From Scylla paramamosain (lineage: Eukaryota > Arthropoda > Malacostraca > Decapoda > Portunidae), in assembly GCF_035594125.1 (NCBI RefSeq), contig NW_026973697.1, positions 757,001-821,000 on the forward strand: a DNA stretch of 64,000 nucleotides. Direction: 5' to 3'. The first letter of the stretch is position 1, and each line of letters opens with the position of its first letter. The position numbers were made by a program, and so were the translations under genes. Below the pieces are notes generated by a model. That model made no database searches and was not told where the DNA came from. It saw nothing but the letters and a program-made list of their open reading frames with translations. Below, one piece after another: positions 12,509 to 24,554 of the stretch.

Positions 12509-12683
12509 ATTACATACACAAATGTTGCAATCTTGTGTACACACACACACACACACACACACACACCATTACATACACAAATGTTGCAATCTTGTACACA
12601 CACACACACACCATTACATACACAAATGTTGCAATCTTGTACACACACACACACACCATTACATACACAAATGTTGCAATCTT

Positions 12684-12722
<39 letters not shown>

Positions 12723-12803
12723 ATTACATACACAAATGTTGCAATCTTGTACACACACACACACACACACCATTACATACACAAATGTTGCAATCTTGTA
12801 CAG
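12395..12803. repeat. Minisatellite: seven 30-bp cores separated by variable (CA)n
   Basis: A 30-bp core beginning CCATTACATACACAAATG and ending GCAATCTTGT occurs at 12416, 12507, 12566, 12611, 12656, 12721 and 12770. The cores appear identical. The spacers are pure (CA)n of different lengths, giving start-to-start spacings of 91, 59, 45, 45, 65 and 49 bp. The second core is followed by GTGTACAC rather than GTACAC. Confidence 0.95.
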
Positions 12804-13223
12804 TGTCTACAATAAAGAATGAAACCAAAATCGACAAGCCTAATTTTCTTGCGGCCTGCGTGAATGTAGTGAGGCTCAATGTGCGTGTACAAGTGAAGAG
12901 TATATTAGATGCATGACTCAAAAATATGAGGCTTACACAAAAATACAGGACACAACTTGATGAGTATGGTGAGTCAAGTGAGAGTGTCAAATGTGAGTCA
13001 AAATGCTCAACTTTGAATTAACCTACAACAAAAAGTGACTAAATAAACACACTATGAAAAAATATAATCTCATCAATAAACACTGAAAAAAAATTATATA
13101 CACCAACACAAAATAAATAAATAAATGAAGACTAAGTAAAGCAAATTAATCTGAACGCCAATACACAAAACAACATAGTCGTATATTTTTAAATACTATG
13201 GTGAAAGATAATGAAGCTTAAAT

Positions 13224-13226
<3 letters not shown>
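12804..13226. other. AT-rich stretch, nothing recognised
   Basis: No coding feature or recognisable repeat is seen. Confidence 0.4.
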
Positions 13227-13265
<39 letters not shown>

Positions 13266-13285
13266 TTTATGTGGTCTTCTTAAAT

Positions 13286-13337
<52 letters not shown>

Positions 13338-13771
13338 CACAAACAAATAATAAAAAAATAAATAAATAAGTAAACAAACAAAATACAAACAAATAATAAT
13401 AATAGCCATCCACAAACCAATCTAGTGCATCCACACCAAGCCACACCAAGCCATCCCTATCCAGCCAATCACGAGCCAGCACACACACACACACACACAC
13501 ATACACACAGAGGATTGGGAGAAAGGGGAAATAGAGAAAAAGGAAAAGGAAAAAATAATGAAAAAAGGGATGAGGGAGAGAATAAGAGAAAAAAATGGCG
13601 AAACAAGAGGAAAATGGGAAAAATAAAGGAAAAATACGAATAAAGACAAAAGGAAAAATGAAGAAGAGGAAAAGGGGAAAATGGAGTGAGGAGGGGAACA
13701 CTTAGGGAAAACAAACCAAACAATAGGGCATTACATTGTGATTAGGTGCAGCAGGGATGGATCATGAGGAT

Positions 13772-13821
<50 letters not shown>

Positions 13822-13861
13822 TCTGGTCAGGAATTTAATTTTGTGTTAGTGGTTGACGCCA

Positions 13862-13934
<73 letters not shown>

Positions 13935-13977
13935 TACAACAGTTTTCTCTTTCTGCTTACTATCGCTCTTATCTTTC

Positions 13978-14030
<53 letters not shown>

Positions 14031-14068
14031 AAAACATATTACAAACACACACACACACACACACACAC
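13227..14068. repeat. Cluster of inverted (GA)n/(CT)n pairs and (CA)n
   Basis: (GA)n at 13227-13262 faces (CT)n at 13289-13334. (GA)n at 13772-13821 and (CT)n at 13864-13932 are followed by (GA)n at 13980-14027. (CA)n occurs at 13483-13502 and 14045-14069. Adjacent complementary runs can fold into long hairpins. Between 13503 and 13770 the sequence is A/G-rich without a gene. Confidence 0.9.
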
Positions 14069-14334
14069 TTTTCACAGGCAAGTTAACAACTTTAATAAAA
14101 AAAATAACCATTTTTACCTTACCTATCACAATAACCCTTTTTTACCTCCTATCCCTTCCCTTCCATATGAAACCGAATCAATAAGAAATATCACTTGCTT
14201 CTCTCCTGTAACTTATAATGAAACGCTCGAATTAATTCATAAGGTGCACAAAGGAGCTTAATTAGTGAACAGGAAAGATTAAAATGCATTGTGGGGAAAA
14301 AAAAAAAAGGTGAAATATGAATGAGTTTGAGGGA

Positions 14335-14394
<60 letters not shown>

Positions 14395-14658
14395 CTTAAA
14401 AGGTAATGGATTTTACAAGTGAAGAATGTAAAGTATTGTATCCGAAAGCATAAGGGATTGGACGCCCTGAGTGAAGCGGTTACAGGTGTCTATTGTTCCC
14501 GTGGTTGATATATTGAGACAGCTTGTCCGCCACCTTGCAATTTCTTATACAGGGTGTAACGCGAGTTTCTGCAAATACTGAAAGAGGTGAAAGAACGTGT
14601 AATTGTAAGTAGAGAATGTTGTATACACATATGCATTTTAAAGCTTTCTTTGTTTACC
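14069..14658. other. Unique stretch with (GT)n
   Basis: (GT)n covers 14337-14391. CAGGGTGTAACGCGAG near 14551 resembles ends of some DNA transposons, but no matching inverted partner was found. No gene is recognised. Confidence 0.5.
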
Positions 14659-15231
14659 CGTCAGAGGAGTTGAAAATGTACGGGACTCGCGGGTGTGCTC
14701 TGTGACATGACAGACACACTGTTGCGTTGTCGCAGCCTCGGAGGTGCCACTTGCTCAAATTACGAGTGGTTTAATCTTATTTTTTTGAAGGCTGTGAAAT
14801 GTTGCAGTATCTTATAACAAAACAAATGGTATCAAAAAACATGTAATTTACCGATAAGCATTACATGACAACATTATTGTGGTGATTAAAAATACTCCTG
14901 TAAAATGCTACGTGGCATCATCAAAGCAAGGGAGCAGGGGTAGCGAGTCCAAGCGACCTTGAAAACAGCTGAGTGATGATGCCGCGCAGCATTTTACAGG
15001 AGTACTTTTAATCACCGCAATAATGTTGTCGTGTAATGCTTATCGGTAAAGTACATGCCTTTTAATATCATTTGTCTTATTATAAGATACTGCAAAAAAT
15101 AAGATTAAACCATTCGTAATTTGAGCAAGTGGCACCTCCGAGGCTGAGACAATGCAGTCGTCTGTACTTCACCTCACAGCTACACGCAGAGCACAGCAGT
15201 GTGTCCCATACATTTTTCAACTCCTCTGACG
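14659..15231. repeat. Long near-palindrome (foldback), arms about 260 bp
   Basis: The left arm 14659-14923 reads CGTCAGAGGAGTTGAAAA... and ends GGCATCATCA. The right arm 14974-15231 is its reverse complement, starting TGATGATGCC and ending CAACTCCTCTGACG. The spacer is about 50 bp. The inner part (TTACCGATAAGCATTACA, AATACTCCTGTAAAATGC and neighbours) is nearly identical between arms. The outer 60-70 bp are more diverged, and the left arm has about a dozen extra bases near 14786-14800. No target-site duplication is obvious at the ends. It could be a foldback element or MITE, or an inverted duplication. Confidence 0.9.
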
Positions 15232-15660
15232 CACGCCGCCCACCACCAGGATCGGCGGGTCGGACATGATGCGGAAGAAGGCGAGGGAGTCGAAGTATTC
15301 ATCCGCCGTCCACCGCTCCCCGACCCGTCGCTGAGAGAGCTGCTCCTTGTGTCACAGCTGAGGAAGAGAGAGGTGAGGGTTAGGTCACTCCTGCAGGAAC
15401 ACGAAGGAAGAATGAACATCAATAGATATGGCCACTCGGAGGGATACAAAGGAAACACAAGAAGTAAAAGATAACGACAAGAGGTTGAAATCGTTCACAA
15501 ATGAAGAACAAACAGTAATAGATAAGAGCAAGGGGTTAGATCACTCACAAAGAAATACAAATGAAGAACAAACAACATATCTAACTTGTATTTTGGTTCT
15601 TCCGAGGCTGTCTGTGACAAGGCACACTGAGCAATCCTGTAAAGTGGATGTAGGCTGTAA
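15232..15660. other. GC-rich segment with a weak exon-like frame on the minus strand
   Basis: From about 15335 down to 15219 the minus strand reads RWTADEYFDSLAFFRIM, then SDPPILVVGGVRQRS, and a stop at the border of the palindrome. A possible acceptor (CTCTCTCAG) precedes it. Base composition is unlike the flanks. I do not recognise the protein. The rest to 15660 shows nothing. Confidence 0.2.
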
Positions 15661-16067
15661 AATGCCAGGATGCAGGCCCGGTGAGAGAGGGAGGGAGGGA
15701 GGGAGGCAGAAAGGAGGGAAGGAAGGAACGCAGGAGAAAAGAAAGGAATAAATAAAAGCAAAGCCTCCCTTAACAAAAATAAATAAATAAATAAATAAAT
15801 AAAAGGAAAACGGAGAATAAAAGAAGAAAGGAAGGTATGAACAAAAGGAGAGGGAAAGGAAGACACGGAAAAGAAAAGGTGAGAAATCAAATGAAAGAAA
15901 GGAAGGCAGGAAGGATAAAAAAAAAGAACGAAATAACGGAAAGGTAGAAAACGAAGAAAGGAAATCAAATAAATACAAAAAGGAAGGAAGAAAGAAAGAG
16001 GAAGGAAAACGATGCCATAAGTAATGAGAGGGCTAAACGAAAAGAAAGAACAGACAAGACTTGAATA

Positions 16068-16137
<70 letters not shown>
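15661..16137. repeat. Purine-rich tract with (GA)n
   Basis: Long GGAGGGA and AAGGAAGG runs and an (AAAT)n patch at about 15779-15803 lead into (GA)n at 16071-16137. Minus-strand frames rich in Ser, Leu and Phe are composition artefacts. Confidence 0.8.
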
Positions 16138-16139
<2 letters not shown>

Positions 16140-17050
16140 AGATAAAGAAGGTTCGAGAGTGGCGAGGATGGGGGAGGCTGGAGGGTGGTGAAGGAAGGGG
16201 ACGGGGGGGAATTGATGAGCAGGGCAGGGAAGGGAAGGAGGAATAATGATGGCAGAAAGGTAAGTGAGGGAAGAGGGACGGTGAAGGAGGAGCAGTGAAG
16301 GAAGAAGAGCCAGGGGAAGTCGAGGCAGTGAAGGAAGGAGAGGGGCCGTGGAGGAAGAATAGGGGCGTTGTTGTAACCCAACAAACAACAAGAAGTGAAA
16401 CATGTAACAAGAAACAAGAATGAAACAAGAATGAAGAAATGAAAAGGGAAACAAGAAGTAGAAAGAATAAATGAGGGAAGAAGATGATAAAAACGACAGA
16501 AGGTATCACCACCCTGATAGATAAGAGACGAGACGTGACCACCGAGGAGAACAACAAGATGCGGTGAGTCATCACAAGACCAACAGGGCCGGAGATTAGC
16601 ACCAGATTACAAGAAGAGGTACTCAGTGAGGGAGGAGAACAATGAGGTAGGAAGGGACAAGGAAGGAGGGCGGTGAGAGAGGAAGTGAAGGGAGGAGGGA
16701 TCGTGGGAGGGGGATGATGGATCTCAAACACCTGAAGCACGAAGGATTGCTGGAATGGTGCAGGTCTGGGTGTCAATGTACTGCTGGCTGGAACGTGAGG
16801 GATGCCTGGAGTGTGGGAGCATGACTGGACTAAGAGTGACTATGTACGACTGGAGCGTGGGTGTAGGAGTGACTGCGAGTGTGTGACTGGAATGTGACTG
16901 GCAGGATTGTGACTATCTATCTGTCTATCTATGACTGCAATGTGAAATACCGAAGCGTGAATGACATGAGTTTAAATATATGACTGAATTTTGCATGAGT
17001 AGAACGTGGAGAACATGAGCACGAAGACTGAAGAGTGAATTTGTAACTGC
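16138..17050. other. Purine-rich then degenerate TGACTGGAATGTG-like sequence
   Basis: 16138-16700 is G/A-rich. 16780-17000 has loosely repeated TGACTGGA...GTG words, perhaps a decayed short tandem array. No gene is recognised. Confidence 0.4.
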
Positions 17051-17707
<657 letters not shown>

Positions 17708-17794
<87 letters not shown>

Positions 17795-18032
17795 CACACA
17801 CGTGTACATGCAGACAAGACAAGGAAGCAGGCAGGCAGCTAGACAGACAAAGAGGCAGACTGAGATAGATGAACACAGACAGACAGACAAGACAGATAGA
17901 CTAAAAAATAAACAAACAGACACACTGACAGACAGGCAGACAGACGCACAGAGAAACAAACAAACAAAAACAAAGCTGGACAGAGAGACAGAAAGGCAAA
18001 CATAAAAAAAAACAGCTAGAGAGAGAGATCGT

Positions 18033-18062
<30 letters not shown>
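17708..18062. repeat. (CA)n and CAGA-type tetranucleotide tract
   Basis: (CA)n at 17708-17800 is followed by degenerate (CAGA)n/(GACA)n to about 17995 and a second (CA)n at 18037-18062. Confidence 0.9.
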
Positions 18063-18063
<1 letters not shown>

Positions 18064-19207
18064 GATAGTTTGTGTGGCAATGAAAATGTTGCAATATAGA
18101 GTAGTTTCCAGTAATGATAAATAATAAATACTGAAAATAAAAGGAAAATAAGAGGGTAGTTTGTGGTAACGAAAATGCAGCACTCAAAAGTAGTTTATAG
18201 CAATGAAAGACGATACAATAAAATGAATAAAAAATGGAATGAAATAAGATGAAATATATTAACAAAAAATAAGATAGTTTAGAATAATAAGAAGGCAACA
18301 ACCTAAATGAAGTTTAGCATACAGGACTAATCGCTGGAAATGAGCGTGTGTCAGGTGTGAGGCATGTAGAGGCACAGGAGGAGTCAACAGTGGAGGGAAT
18401 GTATGGAATATGTTGAAGGGGCGAGGGAAGAGTAAGAGGACTGAATCATGCGAGGAGTGAATGCAACGACAACAACAAACCAGGATTCTTCTGCTTGTTG
18501 GGGAGTTCCTTCAATAACATGGGGAGACACACACTGATCATGGCACACAGAAAAATACACGGATACAAAACAATAACGACAATCACAACAACCACCACCA
18601 CCACCACAACAACAACAACAACCACAACATTCGGTTCCCATGCCCAGGTCGCCGCTGCAGCCAAACGTGCGGGACTGAGGGCGTCTCTCCCTTTTCACAA
18701 TCCCGCGCCCCTGCCATTACGCTCTGGGCCATACAACTCCATTACACTAAATTAACAGCTAAAAACGAATCTAACTATGCACACGCGGCTGATGCTAAGC
18801 CTGAGTGACGGCAGTATTAATAATTATTTTATAGGCTACAGACTCATCCCCTCCCCTTCCCTTCCTCCCTCACATCTCTCGCTCATGAAAAATATGCGAT
18901 AAAAAACGAAAACTTCTCCTGAAAACTATTGTTCGTGTTTGGTGACGTGTTTTAATTGACGTGGACTTGACCCTGTTGTCTGCGAGGTGGTGGGCGGGAG
19001 GGAGGCGGGGCGTTAGCTGGGTCAGTCATCACGGTGCTGATAACGGTTCAAGACAAATATTCCTTTGACTTTAGAACGCAGACATTGCCGGGAACGAGGC
19101 GCCGACCAGTGTGATGAGGCCACTTCACGCCAGACTGACTGAGGCATGGATTCAGAAATGCTCACCTCTCTCACCATGACTACCTGTTTTCAAAGGCTAC
19201 AGAGATA

Positions 19208-19208
<1 letters not shown>
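18063..19208. other. Unique stretch with CAA/CCA repeat and GC boxes
   Basis: A (CAA)/(CCA) patch lies at 18571-18632. GTGGGCGGGAGGGAGGCGGG at about 18990-19010 contains GC-box-like words near a TCAGTCATCAC word; promoter function is possible but unsupported. TTTTCAAAGGCTACAGAGAT at 19188-19207 is the start of dispersed family A, cut by the (TG)n that follows. Confidence 0.4.

Positions 19209-19274
<66 letters not shown>
19209..19274. repeat. (TG)n on the 3' side of LINE-T copy 1
   Basis: A clean TG array directly joins the 3' end of the minus-strand LINE fragment. The same motif borders its other side at 20157. Confidence 0.95.
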
Positions 19275-19275
<1 letters not shown>

Positions 19276-20153
19276 AACTTTGTTCGAAGCATAAAATAAA
19301 GAACACATTATGAACTAAGTGTGTATATATTTCCACATCAAAATAAACCTAAAGAAGAAAAGAAGCAAAATGAAACATATTTATCATGATCACACCGGCA
19401 GTTGTGGCAGTTTAGGCAGTTGACAAACTGAAAATGTACATAGGGGATGGGGAAAAACTTAACATTAATCCTAAAGGTAAGTCTAATCTAGGAGGGAAAT
19501 ACTATTGATTGATGGCTCGCACCATGGTGGGAATCGCACTGAGTCTGTACCGGTCCGTGCGCGGCGCCTTCAGGGGCGTTATTTTGTTGTGGTGTCTGGT
19601 GGCACGGACAGGGCGAGGCGCGTCGGGCGGCAGCATGTTTCTGAGACGTGGATGATGCAGTAGTCCCCTCCCAAACTTCTCCAGAGCCTCTCGGTGCCTG
19701 GTGGATATTCTGGACAGACTCAGGGTGGTCAGGGCTTCTTCATAGGTGGTGTATGCAGGGCCAAGGATGACCCTGCACGCCCTTTTCTGCACTCTCTCTA
19801 GCTGTAGCTGTTGAGTGTGTGTGAGGGAAGAGGACCACGCTGGGGAGGCGTACATGAGTTTGAGGAGGATGAAGGTAAGGTACACCCCCCTTAACTCATC
19901 TGTCGGCGTCCCCAGCGACCTGAGTCTGCGCAGCATGTACAGCCTGTAGGTAGCTGATCTCACGGTGCTGGCGACATGCTGCTTCCAGGTCAGCTGGTCG
20001 TCCACCGTGACTCCGAGAAGCTTGGCACATTGGACCACCTGGAGGGGGTGAGGGCCCACTGTGAGCCGGGGAGGGGGCACTGGTACAGAGGAGGTACAGA
20101 AATGCATCACCACAGTTTTGCTGTGGTTGATGGTCATCCTGCTCTCCTCCGTC

Positions 20154-20156
<3 letters not shown>
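19275..20156 (-). mobile_element. LINE-T copy 1: C-terminal RT region and 3' UTR
   Basis: The minus strand is open from the (TG)n junction at about 20156 to a stop at 19502-19504, roughly 218 codons. It reads WTEESRMTINHSKT, then KLLGVTVDDQLTWKQHV, RVQKRACRVI and TDRYRLSAIP. This is the thumb/C-terminal part typical of CR1/L2/Rex1-like non-LTR reverse transcriptases: the primer-grip side LGV motif, then the ERVQKRA helix. The catalytic YADD part is missing because the copy is 5'-truncated exactly at the microsatellite. No stops interrupt it, so the insertion is fairly young. The 3' UTR runs to 19275. A related scrap is at 58340. Confidence 0.85.
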
Positions 20157-20236
<80 letters not shown>

Positions 20237-20253
20237 GCGCGCGCGCGCGCGCG
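20157..20253. repeat. (TG)n with (GC)n end, 5' side of LINE-T copy 1
   Basis: A (TG)n array of about 75 bp ends in a GC alternation (20238-20253). Confidence 0.95.
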
Positions 20254-20472
20254 AGCAAAAAGGGAAGAGGAAGACGAAGAGGAAGAGAAGACGGAGGAGA
20301 ACGAAGACAAGGAGGAGGAGGAGGACGATAAGAAGGAGAGGAAGGAGAGGAAAAGAAATATATATAAGCCTTAGGAGATGAAAAAAGGAAGAGGAAGAAG
20401 AGACGATGGAAGAAAGCGTGAAGCAGAGAAGAAAGATGAGATTGAGGAACTAAGGGTTAATACACGCACTGC

Positions 20473-20546
<74 letters not shown>

Positions 20547-20644
20547 GTCCCCCGCTGCAGCTGAGCTCCCTTTTCACCTACTGCAGCGGACAAGCTATTA
20601 CAGCGAGTACATTCCTCGTCTCGCCCATTACGAGGAAATCTTAG

Positions 20645-20647
<3 letters not shown>
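20254..20647. repeat. Purine-rich tract and (CT)n
   Basis: 20260-20460 is GAG/AAG-rich; (CT)n covers 20476-20541. Nothing is recognised in 20542-20647. Confidence 0.75.

Positions 20648-20720
<73 letters not shown>
20648..20720. repeat. (TG)n on the 3' side of LINE-J copy 2
   Basis: A clean TG array abuts the poly(T), which is the poly(A) of the minus-strand LINE, at 20721. The same motif resumes at 23243 on the other side of the element. Confidence 0.95.
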
Positions 20721-20737
<17 letters not shown>

Positions 20738-23245
20738 TTATGTAGGAAGGATACTGGCCAAGGGCAACAAAAATCTAATAAAAAAAATGCCCACTGAAAT
20801 GCCAGTCCCTAAAAGGGTCAAAGCAGTGGTCAAAAATTGGTGGATAAGTGTCTTGAAACCTCCCTCTTGAAGGAATTCAAGTCATAGGAAGGTGGAAATA
20901 CAGAAGCAGGCAAGGAGTTCCAGAGTTTACCAGAGAAAGGGATGAATGATTGAGAATACTGGTTAACTCTTGCGTTAGAGAGGTGGACAGAATAGGAGTG
21001 AGAGAAAGAAGAAAGTCTTGTGCAGCGAGGGCCGCGGAAGGAGGGGAGGCATGCAGTTAGCAAGATCAGAAGAGCAGTTAGCATGAAAATAGCGGTAGAA
21101 GACAGCTAGAGATGCAACATTGCGGCGGTGAGAGAGAGGCTGAAGACAGTCAGTTAGAGGAGAGGAGTTGATGAGACGAAAAGCTTTTGATTCCACCCTG
21201 TCTAGAACAGCAGTATGAGTGGAACCCCCCCAGACATGTGAAGCATACTCCATACATGGACGGATAAGGCCCTTGTACAGAGTTAGCAGCTGCGGGGGTG
21301 AGAAAAACTGGCGGAGACGTCTCAGAACACCTAACTTCATGGAAGCTGTTTTAGCTAGAGATGAGATGTGAAGTTTCCAGTTCAGATTATAAGTAAAGGA
21401 CAGACCGAGGATGTTCAGTGTAGAAGAGGGGGATAGTTGAGTGTCATTGAAGAAGAGGGGATAGTTGTCTGGAAGATTGTGTCGAGTTGATAGATGGAGG
21501 AATTGAGTTTTTGAGGCATTGAACAATACCAAGTTTGCTCTGCCCCAATCAGAAATTTTAGAAAGATCAGAAGTCAGGCGTTCTGTGGCTTCCCTGCGTG
21601 ATATGTTTACCTCCTGAAGGGTTGGACGTCTATGAAAAGACGTGGAAAAGTGCAGGGTGGTATCATCAGCATAGGAGTGGATAGGACAAGAAGTTTGTTT
21701 TAGAAGATCATTAATGAATAATAAGAAGAGAGTGGGTGACAGGACAGAACCCTGAGGAACACCACTGTTAATAGATTTAGGAGAAGAACAGTGACCGTCT
21801 ACCACAGCAGCAATAGAACGGTCAGAAAGGAAACTTGAGATGAAGTTACAGAGAGAAGGATAGAAACCGTAGGAGGGTAGTTTGGAAATCAAAGCTTTGT
21901 GCCAGACTCTATCAAAGGCTTTTGATATGTCCAAGGCAACAGCAAAAGTTTCACCAAAGTCTCTAAAAGAGGATGACCAAGACTCAGTAAGGAAAGCCAG
22001 AAGATCACCAGTCGAGCGGCCTTGACGGAACCCATACTGGCGATCAGATAGAAGGTTGTGAAGTGATAGATGTTTAAGAATCTTCCTGTTGAGGATAGAT
22101 TCAAAAACTTTAGATAAGCAGGAAATTAAAGCAATAGGACGGTAGTTTGAGGGATTAGAGCGGTCACCCTTTTTAGGAACAGGTTGAATGTAGGCAAACT
22201 TCCAGCAAGAAGGAAAGGTAGATGTTGACAGACAGAGCTGAAAGAGTTTGACTAGGCAAGGTGCAAGCACGGAGGCACAGTTTCGGAGAACAATAGGAGG
22301 GACCCCATCAGGTCCATAAGCCTTCTGAGGGTTTAGGCCAGCGAGGGCATGGAAAACATCATTACGAAGAATTTTAATACGAGGCATGAAGTAGTCAGAG
22401 GGTGGAGGAGAGGGAGGAACAAGCCCAGAATCGTCCAAGGTAGAGTTTTTAGCAAAGGTTTGAGCAAAGAGTTCAGCTTTAGAAATAGATGTGATAGCAG
22501 TGGTGCCATCTGGTTGAAGTAGAGGAGGGAAAGAAGAAGAAGCAAAGTTATTGGAGATATTTTTGGCTAGATGCCAGAAATCACGAGGGGAGTTAGATCT
22601 TGAAAGGTTTTGACATTTTCTGTTAATGAAGGAGTTTTTGGCTAGTTGGAGAACAGACTTGGCATGGTTCCGGGCAGAAATATAAAGTGCATGAGATTCT
22701 GGTGAAGGAAGGCTTAAGTACCTTTTGTGGGCCACCTCTCTATCATGTATAGCACGAGAACAAGCTGTGTTAAACCAAGGTTTAGAAGGTTTAGGACGAG
22801 AAAAAGAGTGAGGAATGTACGCCTCCATGCCAGACACTATCACCTCTGTTATGCGCTCAGCACACAAAGACGGGTCTCTGACACGGAAGCAGTAGTCATT
22901 CCAAGGAAAATCAGAAAAATACCGCCTCAGGTCCCCCCAACTAGCAGAGGCAAAACGCCAGAGGCACCTTCGCTTAGGGGGATCCTGAGGAGGGATTGGA
23001 GTGATAGGACAAGATAAAGATATGAGATTGTGATCGGAGGAGCCCAACGGAGAAAAAAGGGTGACAGCATAAGCAGAAGGATTAGAGGTCAGGAAAAGGT
23101 CAAGAATGTTGGGCGTATCTCCAAGACGGTCAGGAATACGAGTAGGGTGTTGCACCAATTGCTCTAGGTCATGGAGGATAGCAAAGTTGTAGGCTAGTTC
23201 ACCAGGATGGTCAGTGAAGGGAGAGGAAAGCCAAAGCTGGTGGTG
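20721..23245 (-). mobile_element. LINE-J copy 2: 5'-truncated, nearly intact RT
   Basis: The longest element in the window, about 2.5 kb. Its poly(A) is at 20721-20739 and the 3' UTR starts after a stop at 20830-20832. The 5' end is truncated inside the endonuclease domain (HHQLWLSS) exactly where (TG)n begins. It is the reference used here to recognise copies 1, 3, 4 and 5. The flanking (TG)n on both sides, the tail and the open ORF indicate a recent insertion by target-primed reverse transcription, apparently into a TG array. Confidence 0.93.
20830..23245 (-). pseudogene. Endonuclease/reverse transcriptase ORF of LINE-J copy 2 (one frameshift)
   Basis: This reverse transcriptase copies its own mRNA at a nicked target. 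In order: the end of the APE endonuclease with the GSSDHN catalytic motif (about 23030), a linker, then RT motifs [17 protein letters not shown] (about 22165), [12 protein letters not shown] (about 21915), [11 protein letters not shown] (about 21750), SYADDTT with the catalytic YADD pair (about 21668), [12 protein letters not shown] and the [13 protein letters not shown] C-terminal helix (about 21190). It is open for over 740 codons. One extra G (21029-21031) shifts the frame near the C-terminus; the true last 60-odd residues continue in another frame to the stop at 20830. Without the frameshift and the 5' truncation it would look functional. Confidence 0.9.
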
Positions 23246-23363
23246 TGTGTGTGTGTGTGTGTTTGTCTGTGTTACAAGTTACTAGACTGGATTTCTGATC
23301 TATTCAACTATAATCATACTGCTACTACTACTGCTACTGCTGCTACTACTAGTACTACTACTG

Positions 23364-23405
<42 letters not shown>

Positions 23406-23450
23406 GTGTTGCTTCATCGTTACCATCGCCTGTGTAAAAAGTACCCTTGC
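23243..23450. repeat. (TG)n and (CTA)/(CTG) trinucleotide array
   Basis: (TG)n at 23243-23262 borders the LINE. A (CTA)n array with CTG variants lies at 23319-23405. Confidence 0.92.
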
Positions 23451-23961
23451 TCCCAAAATGTTTGAGAAGACCGCAGAGTGTTTCAGCTGTCAAGTCACAC
23501 AGACTCAGGGATTCACACCTCAAGGAAGACCGAATGACAGACCGTAGTGTGCAATTTCCTCTCCTATCTAGATGCAGAAGATTTTGTTTGCGTTTGTCTG
23601 CACCCTTCTGCTTCACTTATGCCAAACTGAATCAAGCCATCCCTATGCCCCCCCCCGCCCCGCCAAAAAAAAAAAAAAAGAAAAAAAAAGAAAAAGAAAA
23701 GAAATAGAAAAGGAAACGAAGATGAAACACGAGTGTTACAAAATACAGAAATGACGTACTCGTACGTTTGAAATCTTTATACTTTTTTCGACCGACACTG
23801 CAAACAACACAAGGTCTTTTTTTGTACATACTCGTATATACTTCTTTCTTTCGTCCTCTTCCTACTCCTCTTCCTCTTTTCCGTCACGAGGACAGAAGAG
23901 CTATTTCTTACTATCCAGAATCACTTTTTCATTTACAACTTCCAACTTTCTCCTTTCAGCA
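23451..23961. other. Unique stretch with C-run/A-run
   Basis: There is a poly(C)-poly(A) junction at 23648-23700, a TACTCGTA 8-mer at about 23757 and again at about 23829, and no coding feature. Confidence 0.4.
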
Positions 23962-24324
<363 letters not shown>

Positions 24325-24449
24325 GTATAAATACAGTAGTATAACCTGACTTAATGACTGGAAAGGAGAAATGAAGAGAAACATGAGAAAAACGGAACTG
24401 ATGAAAGGATGAGTCTGCATCATTAACTAACACAGGGAAAAGGGTAAGA

Positions 24450-24554
24450 GGAAGAGGAGGAGGAGGAGGAGGAATTGGAGGAAGCGAAAAGGAAATACAA
24501 CAAAAACAGCAACAAAACAAGCATTAGGGGATCAAAAAGTAAGCAAAAAGAATA
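24450..24554. repeat. Left copy of a direct repeat flanking LINE-C copy 2
   Basis: GGAGGAAGCGAAAAGGAAAT and the following CAACAAAACAAGCAT...GGGGATCAA recur at 24704-24780, on the other side of the LINE-C scrap. Both copies lead into (GGA)n. Confidence 0.8.

Noticed and set aside
12395..12803. CRISPR-like alternation of constant cores and variable spacers
   Set aside because: The variable parts are pure (CA)n differing only in length, not unique spacers, and the genome context is eukaryotic.
14548..14565. CAGGGTGTAACGC as a DNA-transposon terminus
   Set aside because: No inverted partner or target duplication was found within about 2 kb.
15495..16776. Long Ser/Leu/Phe-rich minus-strand frames
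   Set aside because: The sequence is almost pure purine on the plus strand, so stops are rare by composition; three overlapping frames are open at once.
19081..19150. GACATTGCCGGGAACGAGGC as an RNase H motif (HxGxxGNExAD)
   Set aside because: Only a few residues match (IAGNEAP) and the neighbouring frame does not fit an RNase H domain.
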